A DNA stretch of 64,000 nt from Streptomyces tendae (GCF_014650435.1 NZ_BMUY01000001.1:496001-560000), one strand, 5' to 3'; positions 8,651 to 17,484 are shown, numbered from the stretch's first letter. Notes: generated by a model from the letters alone, not told the origin. Translations and numbers: made by a program.

Positions 8651-10195
8651 ATGGATATGCACACTGTGGTGGTGGGGACGGCGGGGGTCACCGCGTCCGA
8701 CGTTCTCGCCGTGGCGCGCGCGGGCGCCCGGATCGAGCTCTCCGAGGAGGCGGTGGCGGCCCTCGCCGCGGCCCGCTCCATCGTGGACGCGCTGGCCGCC
8801 AAGCCGGATCCCGTGTACGGCGTGAGCACCGGCTTCGGCGCCCTGGCGACCCGGCACATCAGCCCCGACCTGCGCGCCCAGCTGCAGCGCAACATCGTCC
8901 GCTCGCACGCCGCCGGAATGGGTCCGCGCGTCGAGCGCGAGGTGGTGCGCGCGCTGATGTTCCTGCGGCTGAAGACCGTCTGCTCCGGACACACCGGCGT
9001 CCGCCCCGAGGTTGCGCAGACCATGGCCGACGTGCTCAACGCCGGGATCACCCCGGTCGTGCACGAGTACGGCTCGCTGGGCTGCTCCGGCGACCTCGCC
9101 CCGCTCTCGCACTGCGCGCTGACCCTGATGGGCGAGGGCGACGCCGAGGGCCCCGACGGCACCGTACGGCCCGCCGGTGAGCTGCTCGCCGCGCACGGGA
9201 TCACCCCGGTCGAGCTGCGCGAGAAGGAGGGCCTGGCCCTCCTCAACGGCACCGACGGCATGCTCGGCATGCTGGTCATGGCCCTCGCCGACCTCGACAC
9301 CCTCTACAAGAGCGCCGACATCACCGCGGCGCTGACCATGGAGGCCCTGCTCGGCACCGACAAGGTGCTCGCCCCCGAGCTGCACGCCATCCGCCCGCAC
9401 CCGGGGCAGGCGGCCAGCGCCGCCAACATGGCCGCCGTGCTCAAGGGCTCGGGCCTGACCGGGCACCACCAGGACGACGCCCCCCGCGTCCAGGACGCCT
9501 ACTCGGTGCGCTGTGCCCCGCAGGTCGCCGGTGCCGGACGCGACACCATGGCCCACGCCGGTCTCGTCGCCGAGCGCGAGCTGGCCGCGGCCGTGGACAA
9601 CCCGGTGGTCCTGCCCGACGGGCGGGTCGAGTCCAACGGCAACTTCCACGGCGCTCCCGTCGCCTACGTCCTGGACTTCCTCGCCGTCGCCGTCGCCGAC
9701 CTCGGCTCCATCGCCGAGCGGCGCACCGACCGGCTCCTGGACAAGAACCGCAGCCACGGCCTGCCGCCGTTCCTCGCCGACGACGCCGGCGTCGACTCCG
9801 GCCTGATGATCGCCCAGTACACGCAGGCCGCCCTGGTCGGCGAGCTGAAGCGGCTGGCCGTACCGGCCTCGGCGGACTCCATCCCGTCCTCCGCGATGCA
9901 GGAGGACCACGTGTCCATGGGCTGGTCGGCGGCGCGCAAGCTGCGCACGGCCGTCGACAACCTCGCGCGTGTCATCGCCGTCGAGCTGTACGCCGCCACG
10001 CGCGCGATCCAGCTCCGCGAGGGACTGACCCCGGCGCCCGCGTCCCGGGCCGTCATCGACGCCGTACGGGCGGCCGGTGTGGAGGGTCCGGGACCGGACC
10101 GCTACCTGGCGCCCGACCTCGCCGCGGCGGACGCGTTCGTGCGTGCCGGGCACCTGGTCGCGGCGGCGGAGACGGTCACGGGGCCGCTGCGCTAG
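8651..10195 (+). CDS. hutH: histidine ammonia-lyase
   Basis: A 514-residue enzyme deaminating L-histidine to urocanate, the first step of histidine use. The prosthetic MIO group forms autocatalytically from the triad in GSLGCSGDLAPLSH (about residues 145-158). Here the triad is Cys-Ser-Gly, the Streptomyces variant of the usual Ala-Ser-Gly. YGVSTGFG (with the catalytic Tyr) near residue 57 and QDAYSVRCAPQVAGA near residue 280 are also present. There is no clear ribosome binding site in front of ATGGATATG, so a leaderless or weakly translated start is possible. A strong hairpin follows the stop codon. Confidence 0.95.
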   Translation: MDMHTVVVGTAGVTASDVLAVARAGARIELSEEAVAALAAARSIVDALAAKPDPVYGVSTGFGALATRHISPDLRAQLQRNIVRSHAAGMGPRVEREVVRALMFLRLKTVCSGHTGVRPEVAQTMADVLNAGITPVVHEYGSLGCSGDLAPLSHCALTLMGEGDAEGPDGTVRPAGELLAAHGITPVELREKEGLALLNGTDGMLGMLVMALADLDTLYKSADITAALTMEALLGTDKVLAPELHAIRPHPGQAASAANMAAVLKGSGLTGHHQDDAPRVQDAYSVRCAPQVAGAGRDTMAHAGLVAERELAAAVDNPVVLPDGRVESNGNFHGAPVAYVLDFLAVAVADLGSIAERRTDRLLDKNRSHGLPPFLADDAGVDSGLMIAQYTQAALVGELKRLAVPASADSIPSSAMQEDHVSMGWSAARKLRTAVDNLARVIAVELYAATRAIQLREGLTPAPASRAVIDAVRAAGVEGPGPDRYLAPDLAAADAFVRAGHLVAAAETVTGPLR

Positions 10196-10210
10196 CGGGT
10201 GACGTGCTCC

Positions 10211-10242
10211 AGGGGCTCCGGCGGGACTGCGCCGGGGCCCCT
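10211..10242 (+). terminator. hairpin terminator after hutH
   Basis: A 13-bp stem (arms AGGGGCTCCGGCG and CGCCGGGGCCCCT, one T-G wobble) with a 6-base loop, beginning 15 bases after the hutH stop and followed by TTCG. Typical of GC-rich actinomycete terminators with little U-tract. Confidence 0.7.
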
Positions 10243-10318
10243 TCGCGCTGTCTCGGGACGTGCCGGAGGGCCAAGAGGCGCCGGTCGGTCAAGGGTGCCA
10301 AAAGAACGTCAAATTCTG

Positions 10319-10648
10319 TCAAAAGTCGAGGCGTTCCCGGCGGACCGAGTAGCCCACGAATCCGGCGCCGAGTCCGAGGCAGAGGGCACCGCCGACGACG
10401 TACGGCGTGCTGTCGAAGCTGCCGGTGTCGGCCAGCCGGGTCGTGCCCTCGCCGGTCGCCGCCGTGTCCGTCGCCGTATCCGCGGAGGCGGCTCTCGCCT
10501 GGGCTGTGACCTGCGGAGACGGGGTCGCGGCCGCGGATTCGAGCACCGGTGTCCCGGATGTCGCGTTGGCCGATGGGACGAACCACAGGGCACACAGCAG
10601 GCCGCCCGCGGCGGCGGCGGTCAGCAAGGAACGGCGAGCGGATGACAC
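10319..10648 (-). CDS. LAXTG-type surface protein, putative class E sortase substrate
   Basis: A 109-residue secreted protein. The signal peptide is about residues 1-30 (MSSARRSLLTAAAAGG, hydrophobic core, ANA cleavage region). A 45-residue Ala/Thr/Ser-rich spacer follows, then LADTG, a hydrophobic helix and the basic tail RRERLDF. This is the complete sortase sorting signal, and LAxTG is the form used by class E sortases in Streptomyces, as in the long chaplins. It is therefore probably anchored to peptidoglycan. There is no folded domain, so its role on the surface is unknown. The gene is convergent with hutH. Confidence 0.75.
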   Translation of the reverse strand: MSSARRSLLTAAAAGGLLCALWFVPSANATSGTPVLESAAATPSPQVTAQARAASADTATDTAATGEGTTRLADTGSFDSTPYVVGGALCLGLGAGFVGYSVRRERLDF

Positions 10649-10757
10649 GGAATATCGATCCCCTTGTGGCGCTGGCGAATTGGCCGTGTGGGCAGATGTT
10701 AGTGAAAGGCGCGGGTCACAGGAAAGTCACGGGAGCGGTCGGCCTTACGCTCCGGAG

Positions 10758-11111
10758 ATGAGTACTCCTGAGACATCACGGTTTGTGCGGGTTCGCGTCG
10801 AGCTGGTTCTCGAGGTCGACGACGAGGAGGCCGTCACCGGGGCCGCGCTGCAGGCCCTCGCCGACGACACCGAGCTGTCCGACGCGGAACGGGCCGACTC
10901 CGAGCGCGCTGTGACGGAGGACACCGCAGAGGCCCTGGCCCATCTGGTGGACCCGTTCGACCTGGTCAGCGTGGTGCCCGGGGTCGAGCTGCGGCAGGCA
11001 TCCTGGAGCAGCGAGCAGATCGACTACGACCCCGACTCGCCCGAGTGGGACCTCGACGAGGATGATGGCGGCGAGAACGACCCGGAAGACGAGGAAATGA
11101 CGGTCGGCTGA
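10758..11111 (+). CDS. conserved acidic hypothetical protein
   Basis: A 117-residue, strongly acidic soluble protein beginning MSTPETSRFVRVRVELVLEV and ending in an Asp/Glu-rich tail (DLDEDDGGENDPEDEE). The first 40 residues look like a beta-rich or ferredoxin-like fold; no catalytic motif is visible. Third-position GC is high throughout, supporting coding. It is followed by a strong terminator hairpin, so it probably forms a single-gene transcript. Function unknown. Confidence 0.75.
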   Translation: MSTPETSRFVRVRVELVLEVDDEEAVTGAALQALADDTELSDAERADSERAVTEDTAEALAHLVDPFDLVSVVPGVELRQASWSSEQIDYDPDSPEWDLDEDDGGENDPEDEEMTVG

Positions 11112-11133
11112 CGCGGTGTGGGGAAATTCCTGA

Positions 11134-11163
11134 CCCCGGGCGGCAACCGCCGCCCGGGGTTTC
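11134..11163 (+). terminator. intrinsic terminator
   Basis: A perfect 11-bp stem CCCCGGGCGGC/GCCGCCCGGGG with loop AACC, followed by TTTCG, 22 bases after the stop of the acidic hypothetical gene. Confidence 0.8.
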
Positions 11164-11342
11164 GTCGTCTCACGGTGCGCACTGACCGACACCTCCCCGC
11201 ACCGCCTCCCGCCTTCGACGGCAAACGTGGCATGCCCCACACCCGTGAGCGATGTGGAACGGGACGAACCGGTCGTAGCGTTGAAAGTTATTGACGGGGT
11301 ATCTCGGGGTTTCGGGAATCGGCAACGATGGAGAAGCGTGTG

Positions 11343-12587
11343 ATGACGGACGGTAAGCGGCGCAAGGGCCTGGCGGCCGCGTCCGCACTGCTCGGCGGTG
11401 TGCTGGTGCTCTCGGCATGTTCCAGTAGCGACGCCGACACCTCCGGAGGTGGGGACAAGACCTCGCAGGCCGAGGTCGACGAAGCGGCGGCCAAGAAGAC
11501 GTCCGAGGCCCAGATCAAGATCACGCCCAAGGGCGGCTCGGACAACGCCTCCATCAACAACTCCGCCGGCGTCACCGTGAGCAAGGGCACGCTCACCGAG
11601 GTGAAGATGACCGCCTCGGACGGCACCGAGGTCAAGGGCGAGATATCCGCCGACAAGACCAGCTGGAAGCCCGGCGGCCAGCTGGAGCGCGCCACCAAGT
11701 ACCAGATCACGGCGACCGCGCAGGACTCCGAGGGCCGCGCCGCCCACGAGAACGCGTCGTTCACCACGGTCTCCCCCGAGAACAGCTTCATCGGGACCTT
11801 CACCCCGGACGACGGCAAGACCGTCGGCGTCGGGATGCCCGTGTCGATCAACTTCGACAAGGAGATCACCAACAAGGCCGCCGTCCAGAAGGGCATCACG
11901 GTCAACAGCAGCAGCGGCCAGGAGGTCGCCTGCCACTGGTTCTCCACCCAGCGCATGGACTGCCGCCCCGAGAAGTACTGGACGGAGAACTCGACCGTCA
12001 CCCTCAAGCTGGCGCTCGACGGGGTCGAGGGCGCCGACGGCGTCTACGGCGTCCAGCAGAAGTCGGTCACCTTCAAGATCGGCCGCAACCAGGTCTCCTA
12101 CGTCGACGCGAAGACCAAGCAGATGAAGGTCACGCAGGACGGCAAGACGGTCAAGACCATCCCGATCTCCGCCGGCTCCCCGGACAACAAGACCTACGAA
12201 GGCCAGATGGTGATCTCCGAGAAGTTCAAGGAGACCCGGATGGACGGCTCGACCGTCGGCTTCACCGACGACGACGGCAAGGGCGAGTACGACATCAAGG
12301 ACGTGCCGCACGCCATGCGCCTGAGCACCTCCGGCACCTTCATCCACGGCAACTACTGGGGCAAGGGCATCTTCGGCAGCGTCAACACCAGCCACGGCTG
12401 CGTCGGCCTGCAGGACGCCAAGGGCGCCAACGACCCGAACACGCCGGGTGCCTGGTTCTACAACAACTCGATCATCGGTGACGTGGTCGTCGTCCAGAAC
12501 ACCGGCGACAAGACCATCGCCCCGGACAACGGCCTCAACGGCTGGAACATGGACTGGGCCCAGTGGAAGGCGGGTTCGGCGGTCTGA
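11343..12587 (+). CDS. L,D-transpeptidase lipoprotein
   Basis: A 414-residue cell-envelope enzyme likely forming 3-3 peptidoglycan cross-links. The N-terminus MTDGKRRKGLAAASALLGG leads to the lipobox VLSAC with the lipidated cysteine at residue 26. Two Ig-like regions (about 60-170 and 170-275) precede a YkuD catalytic domain ending in the active-site segment HGNYWGKGIFG...SHGCVGL, where the catalytic Cys and His are present. The order lipobox, Ig domains, YkuD matches mycobacterial LdtMt2 and its Streptomyces counterparts. The start was chosen because GGAG lies nine bases upstream; another ATG lies five codons earlier. Confidence 0.92.
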   Translation: MTDGKRRKGLAAASALLGGVLVLSACSSSDADTSGGGDKTSQAEVDEAAAKKTSEAQIKITPKGGSDNASINNSAGVTVSKGTLTEVKMTASDGTEVKGEISADKTSWKPGGQLERATKYQITATAQDSEGRAAHENASFTTVSPENSFIGTFTPDDGKTVGVGMPVSINFDKEITNKAAVQKGITVNSSSGQEVACHWFSTQRMDCRPEKYWTENSTVTLKLALDGVEGADGVYGVQQKSVTFKIGRNQVSYVDAKTKQMKVTQDGKTVKTIPISAGSPDNKTYEGQMVISEKFKETRMDGSTVGFTDDDGKGEYDIKDVPHAMRLSTSGTFIHGNYWGKGIFGSVNTSHGCVGLQDAKGANDPNTPGAWFYNNSIIGDVVVVQNTGDKTIAPDNGLNGWNMDWAQWKAGSAV

Positions 12588-12620
12588 CGCCGACTCCCTC
12601 CGGGCCGACCGCACCGCGCA

Positions 12621-12659
12621 CGGGCGCCCGCCACCCCTCGACGGGGCGGCGGGCGCCCG
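12621..12659 (+). terminator. intrinsic terminator
   Basis: Outer stem CGGGCGCCCGCC/GGCGGGCGCCCG with a further short inner CCCC/GGGG pairing, followed by CCGTTTC. It closes the L,D-transpeptidase gene. Confidence 0.7.
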
Positions 12660-12734
12660 CCGTTTCCCGGGCTTCTCATCCTCCTCTTACGCGGCCCTTA
12701 TCCCGTCATCACGGGCCGTGCCTAGCTTGCGCCC

Positions 12735-14222
12735 ATGTTCTTCACCTACCTGAGGCGCGAGCTGCGCCGCCGCAGAAAGGCGGCCCTCGTCGTCGCCTCC
12801 GGACTGGCCCTGGGCATCGCGCTGGTCATCGTCGTCGACTCGGTCTCCTCCGGCATGGGCCGGGCCCAGGACAAGGTCCTGCAGTCCCTGTACGGGCTCG
12901 GCACGGACATGACGGTCACCAAGGCCGCCGAGGCGTCCTCCGGAAGCACCGCCGAACGGCCGCGCTTCCGCTTCGACGCGCAGGACGACGGCTCCGAGGA
13001 GGAGCAGAGCACCGACCGCGTCATGGTGCAGGGCTTCCAGACGCTGGCGAGTTCCACCGTCGGCAAGGTCGCCGGGCAGAACGGTGTCGCCGACGCGGTG
13101 GGCGGTCTGAGCCTCCAGGTCGTCAAGGTCAGCGGCGAGTTCTCGCGCGGCCAGTTCCAGCAGGACGCCTCCGGCGGCGGCGCGGGCGGCACGGGGCAGG
13201 GCGGCGGCCCCGGCGGCGGCCAGTCCCCGCAGGGCCGCGTCCAGGGCGGCGGCGCCGACTTCGACGTCAACAGCTACTCCGTCTACGGCACCGACGTCAC
13301 CGAGCCCGCCCTCGGCCCGCTGACCACGTCCACCATCACCAGCGGACGCACCTTCAAGGAGTCGGAGACCGACGCCAAGGTGGCCGTCGCCGACTCGGCG
13401 TACGCCAAGGAGAAGAAGCTCAAGACCGGCAGCACGGTCACCGTCAAGGACACGAAGTTCGAGATCGTCGGCATCGCCACGGCCGACAGCGGTGACGCGG
13501 CGGCCAACCTCTACGTGCCGCTGAAGCAGGCCCAGACGCTGGGCGACGCGAAGGACAAGGTCACTACGATCTACGTCAAGGCGACCGACTCGCAGCGGAT
13601 CGACGGCGTCAAGTCCGCGATCCAGAAGAACATCTCGGGTACGACGGTCACCACCTCCGCCGACCTCGCCGACACCGTCTCCGGCTCGCTGTCCACCGCC
13701 TCCTCGCTCGCCACCGGCGTCGGCAAGTGGCTGTCGATCGTCGTCCTGGCGGCGGCCTTCCTGGTCGCCGGTCTGCTCACCTCCTCCGCCGTCTCCCGCC
13801 GGGTGCGCGAGTTCGGCACGCTCAAGGCGCTCGGCTGGCGCTCGGGCCGGGTCACCCGGCAGGTGATCGGCGAGGCCGTCGTCAACGGCCTGGTCGGCGG
13901 CGCCCTCGGCATCGCGCTGGGCCTCGCGGGCGCCTACGCCGTCACCGCCGTCAGCCCGACGTTGCAGGCCCAACTGGGCGGCGGCACGGGCGGTGGCGGG
14001 GGTGCGGGCGGGCCCGGCGGTCTCGGTGGGGGCGGCATGGGCGGCCCTGGTCGGCAGGTCGCCGCCAAGACCCTGGACATCGCGCTGACCGCACCCGTCA
14101 GCCTCACCACCATCGCCCTCGCGGTGGGCCTCGCCGTGGCCGGCGGACTGGTCGCCGGGGGCTTCGGCGGCTGGCGCGCCTCGCGACTGCGCCCGGCGGA
14201 CGCCCTGCGCCGCGTCGAGTAG
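12735..14222 (+). CDS. MacB/FtsX-type ABC transporter permease
   Basis: A 495-residue membrane protein with the MacB layout: one N-terminal helix (about 16-38), a large periplasmic-type domain, then three helices (about 330-355, 385-410, 455-480) around an FtsX domain (SRRVREFGTLKALGWRSGRV). Two glycine-rich inserts are unusual: one in the ectodomain near residue 150 and a longer one between the last two helices near residue 415. The ATP-binding partner follows 33 bases downstream. Such pairs usually export lipoproteins, peptides or antibiotics, or act as mechanical transmitters; the substrate is unknown. Confidence 0.88.
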   Translation: MFFTYLRRELRRRRKAALVVASGLALGIALVIVVDSVSSGMGRAQDKVLQSLYGLGTDMTVTKAAEASSGSTAERPRFRFDAQDDGSEEEQSTDRVMVQGFQTLASSTVGKVAGQNGVADAVGGLSLQVVKVSGEFSRGQFQQDASGGGAGGTGQGGGPGGGQSPQGRVQGGGADFDVNSYSVYGTDVTEPALGPLTTSTITSGRTFKESETDAKVAVADSAYAKEKKLKTGSTVTVKDTKFEIVGIATADSGDAAANLYVPLKQAQTLGDAKDKVTTIYVKATDSQRIDGVKSAIQKNISGTTVTTSADLADTVSGSLSTASSLATGVGKWLSIVVLAAAFLVAGLLTSSAVSRRVREFGTLKALGWRSGRVTRQVIGEAVVNGLVGGALGIALGLAGAYAVTAVSPTLQAQLGGGTGGGGGAGGPGGLGGGGMGGPGRQVAAKTLDIALTAPVSLTTIALAVGLAVAGGLVAGGFGGWRASRLRPADALRRVE

Positions 14223-14255
14223 CGCCCCCCTTCCCCGTACTCCAGGAGTTGCACC

Positions 14256-14939
14256 ATGTACGAACTCAGCGGCGTCACCAAGCACTACACCCGCGGCAAG
14301 GCCACCGTGCACGCCCTCGACGGCGTCGACCTGACCATCGCCGACGGCGACCGGCTCGTCATCCAGGGCCCCACCGGCGGCGGCAAGTCCACCCTGCTCC
14401 AGATGCTGGGCGCCCTCGACCGGCCCAGCGCGGGCCGGATCGTCCTCGACGGCACCGACCTCGGCACGCTCCCCGAGGCCAGGCTGACCCGGGTGCGCAG
14501 CGAGAGCATCGGCTTCGTCTTCCAGTCCTTCAACCTGATCCCGACCCTGACCGCCCAGGAGAACGTCGAGACCGCCCTGGTCCCGCTCGGCGTCAAGGCG
14601 AAGGAGCGGCGCGAGAAGGCCGCCGAGGCACTGGCCTCCGTCGGCCTCGGCGAACGCCTCGGCCACCTCCCCGGCGAGATGTCCGGCGGCCAGCAGCAGC
14701 GCGTCGCCATCGCCCGCGCCCTGGTGAAGCAGCCCAAGGTGCTCCTCGCCGACGAACCCACCGGGAACCTCGACGAGTCGACCCGCGACGAGATCATGGA
14801 CGTACTCGACCGCATGTGGAAGGAGCTGGGCCTCACCTTCGTCATGGTCACCCACGACTCGGCGATCGCCAGGAAGGCCCCCCGCGTGGCCACCATCCGC
14901 AAGGGCCGCCTCACCGTCAAGGAGAACGCCTCGGCGTGA
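14256..14939 (+). CDS. MacB/LolD-type ABC transporter ATP-binding protein
   Basis: A 227-residue ATPase that powers the permease immediately upstream. Motifs: Walker A GPTGGGKSTLLQ (about residues 40-51), Q-loop in FQSFNLIPTLTAQENV, signature MSGGQQQRVAIARAL, Walker B LLADEPTGNLDE and the H-loop MVTHD. The ATG has AGGAG upstream. The two genes form an operon ending about 25 bases before the convergent carboxymuconolactone-decarboxylase-like gene. Confidence 0.92.
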   Translation: MYELSGVTKHYTRGKATVHALDGVDLTIADGDRLVIQGPTGGGKSTLLQMLGALDRPSAGRIVLDGTDLGTLPEARLTRVRSESIGFVFQSFNLIPTLTAQENVETALVPLGVKAKERREKAAEALASVGLGERLGHLPGEMSGGQQQRVAIARALVKQPKVLLADEPTGNLDESTRDEIMDVLDRMWKELGLTFVMVTHDSAIARKAPRVATIRKGRLTVKENASA

Positions 14940-14963
14940 CCGTGCGCGGCCGGTGCCGGGTCG

Positions 14964-15503
14964 TCAGTCGGTGTAGTTCTTCCCCGGGGGCCGACCGGGC
15001 ACCGGCTTGCCGACGAGGGCGACCGGCGTGAACAGGCTGAAGTGGCCCAGGGCCATGGCGAGGTGCCAGATCCCGTCGGTGTCGTAGTGCCGGGACAGCC
15101 GGGCGAACAGGTCGTCACTCACCCGGTCCCCGAACGGGTTCGGGGTGAGGACGGCCTCCGAGAGTTCCAGCGCGGCACGCTCGGGAGCGGTGAAGCAGGG
15201 GGCGCTCTGCCAGGTCGCCACGGCCGTGATGCGCCGCTCCTCCTCGCCGGCCTTGCGCAGGGCGTCGGTCGCCGCGACGCCGTGGTAGGTGCTGCCGATC
15301 ACCTGTGCGGTGCGCAGGCGCATCAGGGCGAGGGTGGCCTGCGGGACCGGGCCGTTGCGCAGGGCCTTCTGCACGGCCCCGGCGAGGGCCGTCAACTCCG
15401 GGAAGAGCCCGGTGGGATCGGGCAGGCGCGACCGTGTCCCGTCCTGCCCCGCGGTGGTGGTGGTCGTGTCCTTGGTGGTGGTCATGTCCTTGGCGGTGGT
15501 CAT
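14964..15503 (-). CDS. AhpD/carboxymuconolactone decarboxylase-like protein lacking CxxC
   Basis: A 179-residue protein with the overall AhpD/CMD fold, seen in LALMRLRTAQVIGSTYHGV followed by RITAVATWQ and ALELSEAVL. The family's redox CxxC, expected where GSTYHG stands (residues about 74-79), is gone, so peroxidase activity by the usual mechanism is unlikely. A Thr/Ala/Asp-rich N-terminal tail of about 30 residues precedes the domain. The ATG has GGAG upstream. It is divergent from an ECF41 sigma gene, and this class of sigma factor is known to be linked to genes of this type (the COE proteins). Confidence 0.8.
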   Translation of the reverse strand: MTTAKDMTTTKDTTTTTAGQDGTRSRLPDPTGLFPELTALAGAVQKALRNGPVPQATLALMRLRTAQVIGSTYHGVAATDALRKAGEEERRITAVATWQSAPCFTAPERAALELSEAVLTPNPFGDRVSDDLFARLSRHYDTDGIWHLAMALGHFSLFTPVALVGKPVPGRPPGKNYTD

Positions 15504-15636
15504 GGCTGAGCCGCTCCTTCGAGTCGGTCGGACGTCGTTCCACCACTCCGACACCGTGGCGACCCGAAGTGTGAGCCCGCGCCCCGAACCCGTGCCCCGG
15601 GCCCGCGCGCCCCCGACCCGTGCTGCCCCGCCCGCA

Positions 15637-15663
15637 TGTCACAGATGGCCGCGCTGTCGCGTC
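15637..15663 (+). promoter_or_regulatory. ECF41-type promoter for the sigma gene
   Basis: TGTCACA at 15637-15643 and CGTC at 15660-15663, separated by 16 bases. This matches the -35/-10 pattern I recall for ECF41 promoters. It lies about 50 bases upstream of the sigma gene and points to autoregulation. Confidence 0.7.
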
Positions 15664-15713
15664 GTAGGGAAGTGAGGACACGCGCGCACGCGGCAGAAGG
15701 AGCGTCGGAAGCA

Positions 15714-16628
15714 ATGACCACCCGATCCGCGCCGGTCACCGGCGAGCGGCGGCAACTGATCAACGTGGCCTACCGGATGCTCGGCTCGCTGGCCGACGCG
15801 GAGGACGCCGTCCAGGAGGCGTACGCCCGCTGGTACGCGATGCCCACAGACCGGCGGGAGGCCGTCGTGTCCCCGGGGGCCTGGCTCACGACGGTGGTCA
15901 GCCGGGTCTGCCTCAACCACCTGCGCTCCGCCCGGGCGCGGCGGGAGCACTACGTGGGCCAGTGGCTCCCCGAGCCGCTGGCCGACCCCGCCGAGCGGAC
16001 CGCCGCACGCACACCCGGCATCGCCTCCGACCCGGCCGACCTGATCACCCTCGACGAGTCGGTCGGCATGGCCTTCCTGATCGTCCTGGACTCGATGTCC
16101 CCCGCCCAGCGGGTCGCCTTCGTCCTCCACGACGTCTTCCGCTATCCGTTTCCCGAGGTGGCCACGATCGTCGGCCGTACGCCTGCCGCCTGCCGCCGGC
16201 TGGCGTCCACGGCGCGCCGGGCGATCCGCACCGCGCAGGAGACCGCCGCCACGTCGACGGCGCAGGACGCGGTCGTCGTACGCGATCTCAAGCGGGCCTG
16301 GGAGACCAACGACGTCGACGCGCTCATCCGGCTCCTCGACCCCGAGGTGACCGCGGTCGGCGACGGCGGCGGTGTGGTGCGCACCCTGGAGCACCCGCTG
16401 CGGGGCAGCGAGCCGATCGCGCGCGGACTGCTCCGCTTCGGCCCGCGGCAGTCCGGGCAGACGCTGCTCGAACGCACGGTCAACGGGCGGCCCGGCCTGG
16501 TCGGCTGTCAGGACGGCACCGTCGTGACGGTGTACTCCTTCGGCGTCTCGGACCACCGCGTCCGCCACCTGTGGGCGATGCGCAACCCCGAGAAGCTGCG
16601 CTCCTGGGCGACGGCCCCGGCCGCGTGA
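15714..16628 (+). CDS. ECF41-family RNA polymerase sigma factor (SigJ-like)
   Basis: A 304-residue sigma factor with region 2 (about residues 5-75, LINVAYRMLGSLADAEDAVQEAYARW) and region 4 (about 115-170, ending PAACRRLASTARRAI). A SnoaL-like C-terminal domain of about 120 residues replaces a separate anti-sigma factor. The ECF41 hallmarks are present: WLPEP in the linker, DGGG in the SnoaL domain, and NPEKL near the C-terminus (family NPDKL). In this family the tail both activates and restrains the sigma factor. The start is ATG with AGAAGGAG upstream, behind a matching ECF41 promoter. Confidence 0.92.
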   Translation: MTTRSAPVTGERRQLINVAYRMLGSLADAEDAVQEAYARWYAMPTDRREAVVSPGAWLTTVVSRVCLNHLRSARARREHYVGQWLPEPLADPAERTAARTPGIASDPADLITLDESVGMAFLIVLDSMSPAQRVAFVLHDVFRYPFPEVATIVGRTPAACRRLASTARRAIRTAQETAATSTAQDAVVVRDLKRAWETNDVDALIRLLDPEVTAVGDGGGVVRTLEHPLRGSEPIARGLLRFGPRQSGQTLLERTVNGRPGLVGCQDGTVVTVYSFGVSDHRVRHLWAMRNPEKLRSWATAPAA

Positions 16629-16667
16629 AGCGGGGGAGACAGGGGAGGCCGGGCGGACGGTGCCCGG

Positions 16668-17450
16668 TCACGTGGCCAGGTCGAGCCACTCCCCGACGGC
16701 CAGTACGTGTGCGCGCCGCCCGGCGTGCGCGCGGAACTCGGCCTCCGGGTCGGCCACCTCGACGTAGCCCGCGATCTTGTCCGGCTGTTCCGGCTCGTAG
16801 TGGATCGGCACCGCGAACCGGGCGTCGAGGATCTCCGCGGCCGCGGCGGCCTGCAGCGGGTCCAGCGCGGCGGGCACCGGGCTCGGCGGCCGCAGGTGCG
16901 GTGCGTCGACCACCGCGCCGTTGGCGGGCAGGAACACCGCGTCGAACGGGCTGAACCGGCGTGCGACGAGCCACCAGAAGCCGTGGAACATCGTGTCGCC
17001 GCCGTGGAAGATCCGCTGCCCGTCGGCCTCCACCACCCAGTTCAGCTGCGGGTCGCCCAGCCCGTCGACGGCGGGGACCGCCGTGACGCGGAACGGCCCC
17101 AGGTCGCGCGTGGACCAGACGTCCACGGCCTCGGCGGCCAGCCGGTGCCGGACCAGCTCGCGCTCGGCCAGGAGCGTCGTCACGTTGTCCACGTCGTCAC
17201 CGTGACCGGGCGCCGGGCGCAGTACCGGCGCCCCCGGCGGCAGCACTTCCGCGAGCGCGGCCGCGTCGGTGTGGTCCCGGTGCAGGTGGGTGACGAGTGC
17301 GGCGGAGGCCCGCCCGCTCGGTACCGCCACGTTCTCGCCGGGCTGCCACCCCGTGAACAGCGGCGAGAGGTCCCGCACGTAGTCGATCACCAGCCGCTCG
17401 CCGCCCGCCTCGATCTCCACTCCGGCCCAGCCCAGCCGTCGCACCCGCAT
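16668..17450 (-). CDS. metallo-beta-lactamase fold hydrolase (UlaG/YycJ-like)
   Basis: A 260-residue cytoplasmic metallohydrolase. The metal motif THLHRDHTDA (about residues 54-63), the loop GGDTMFHGFW (about 148-157) and the late histidine in PIHYEPEQ (about 215) are in family order. The physiological substrate cannot be told from sequence. The ATG has GGAGCG upstream. It is divergent from a TetR regulator with a long palindrome across the shared promoter, so it is very probably that regulator's target. Confidence 0.85.
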   Translation of the reverse strand: MRVRRLGWAGVEIEAGGERLVIDYVRDLSPLFTGWQPGENVAVPSGRASAALVTHLHRDHTDAAALAEVLPPGAPVLRPAPGHGDDVDNVTTLLAERELVRHRLAAEAVDVWSTRDLGPFRVTAVPAVDGLGDPQLNWVVEADGQRIFHGGDTMFHGFWWLVARRFSPFDAVFLPANGAVVDAPHLRPPSPVPAALDPLQAAAAAEILDARFAVPIHYEPEQPDKIAGYVEVADPEAEFRAHAGRRAHVLAVGEWLDLAT

Positions 17451-17484
17451 CTAGCGCTCCTTCGATCGGTGGAGCTCTGGACGT

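Noticed and set aside
6484..9300. 938-codon minus-strand ORF across enoyl-CoA hydratase, GGDEF and hutH
   Set aside because: It spans three clear genes on the other strand and has Arg/Ser/Pro-rich composition typical of a shadow frame.
15535..15575. ECF41-type promoter facing the AhpD-like gene
   Set aside because: A TGTCGGA and a CGTC exist on the minus strand but are only about 12 bases apart, not 16, so the match is not convincing.
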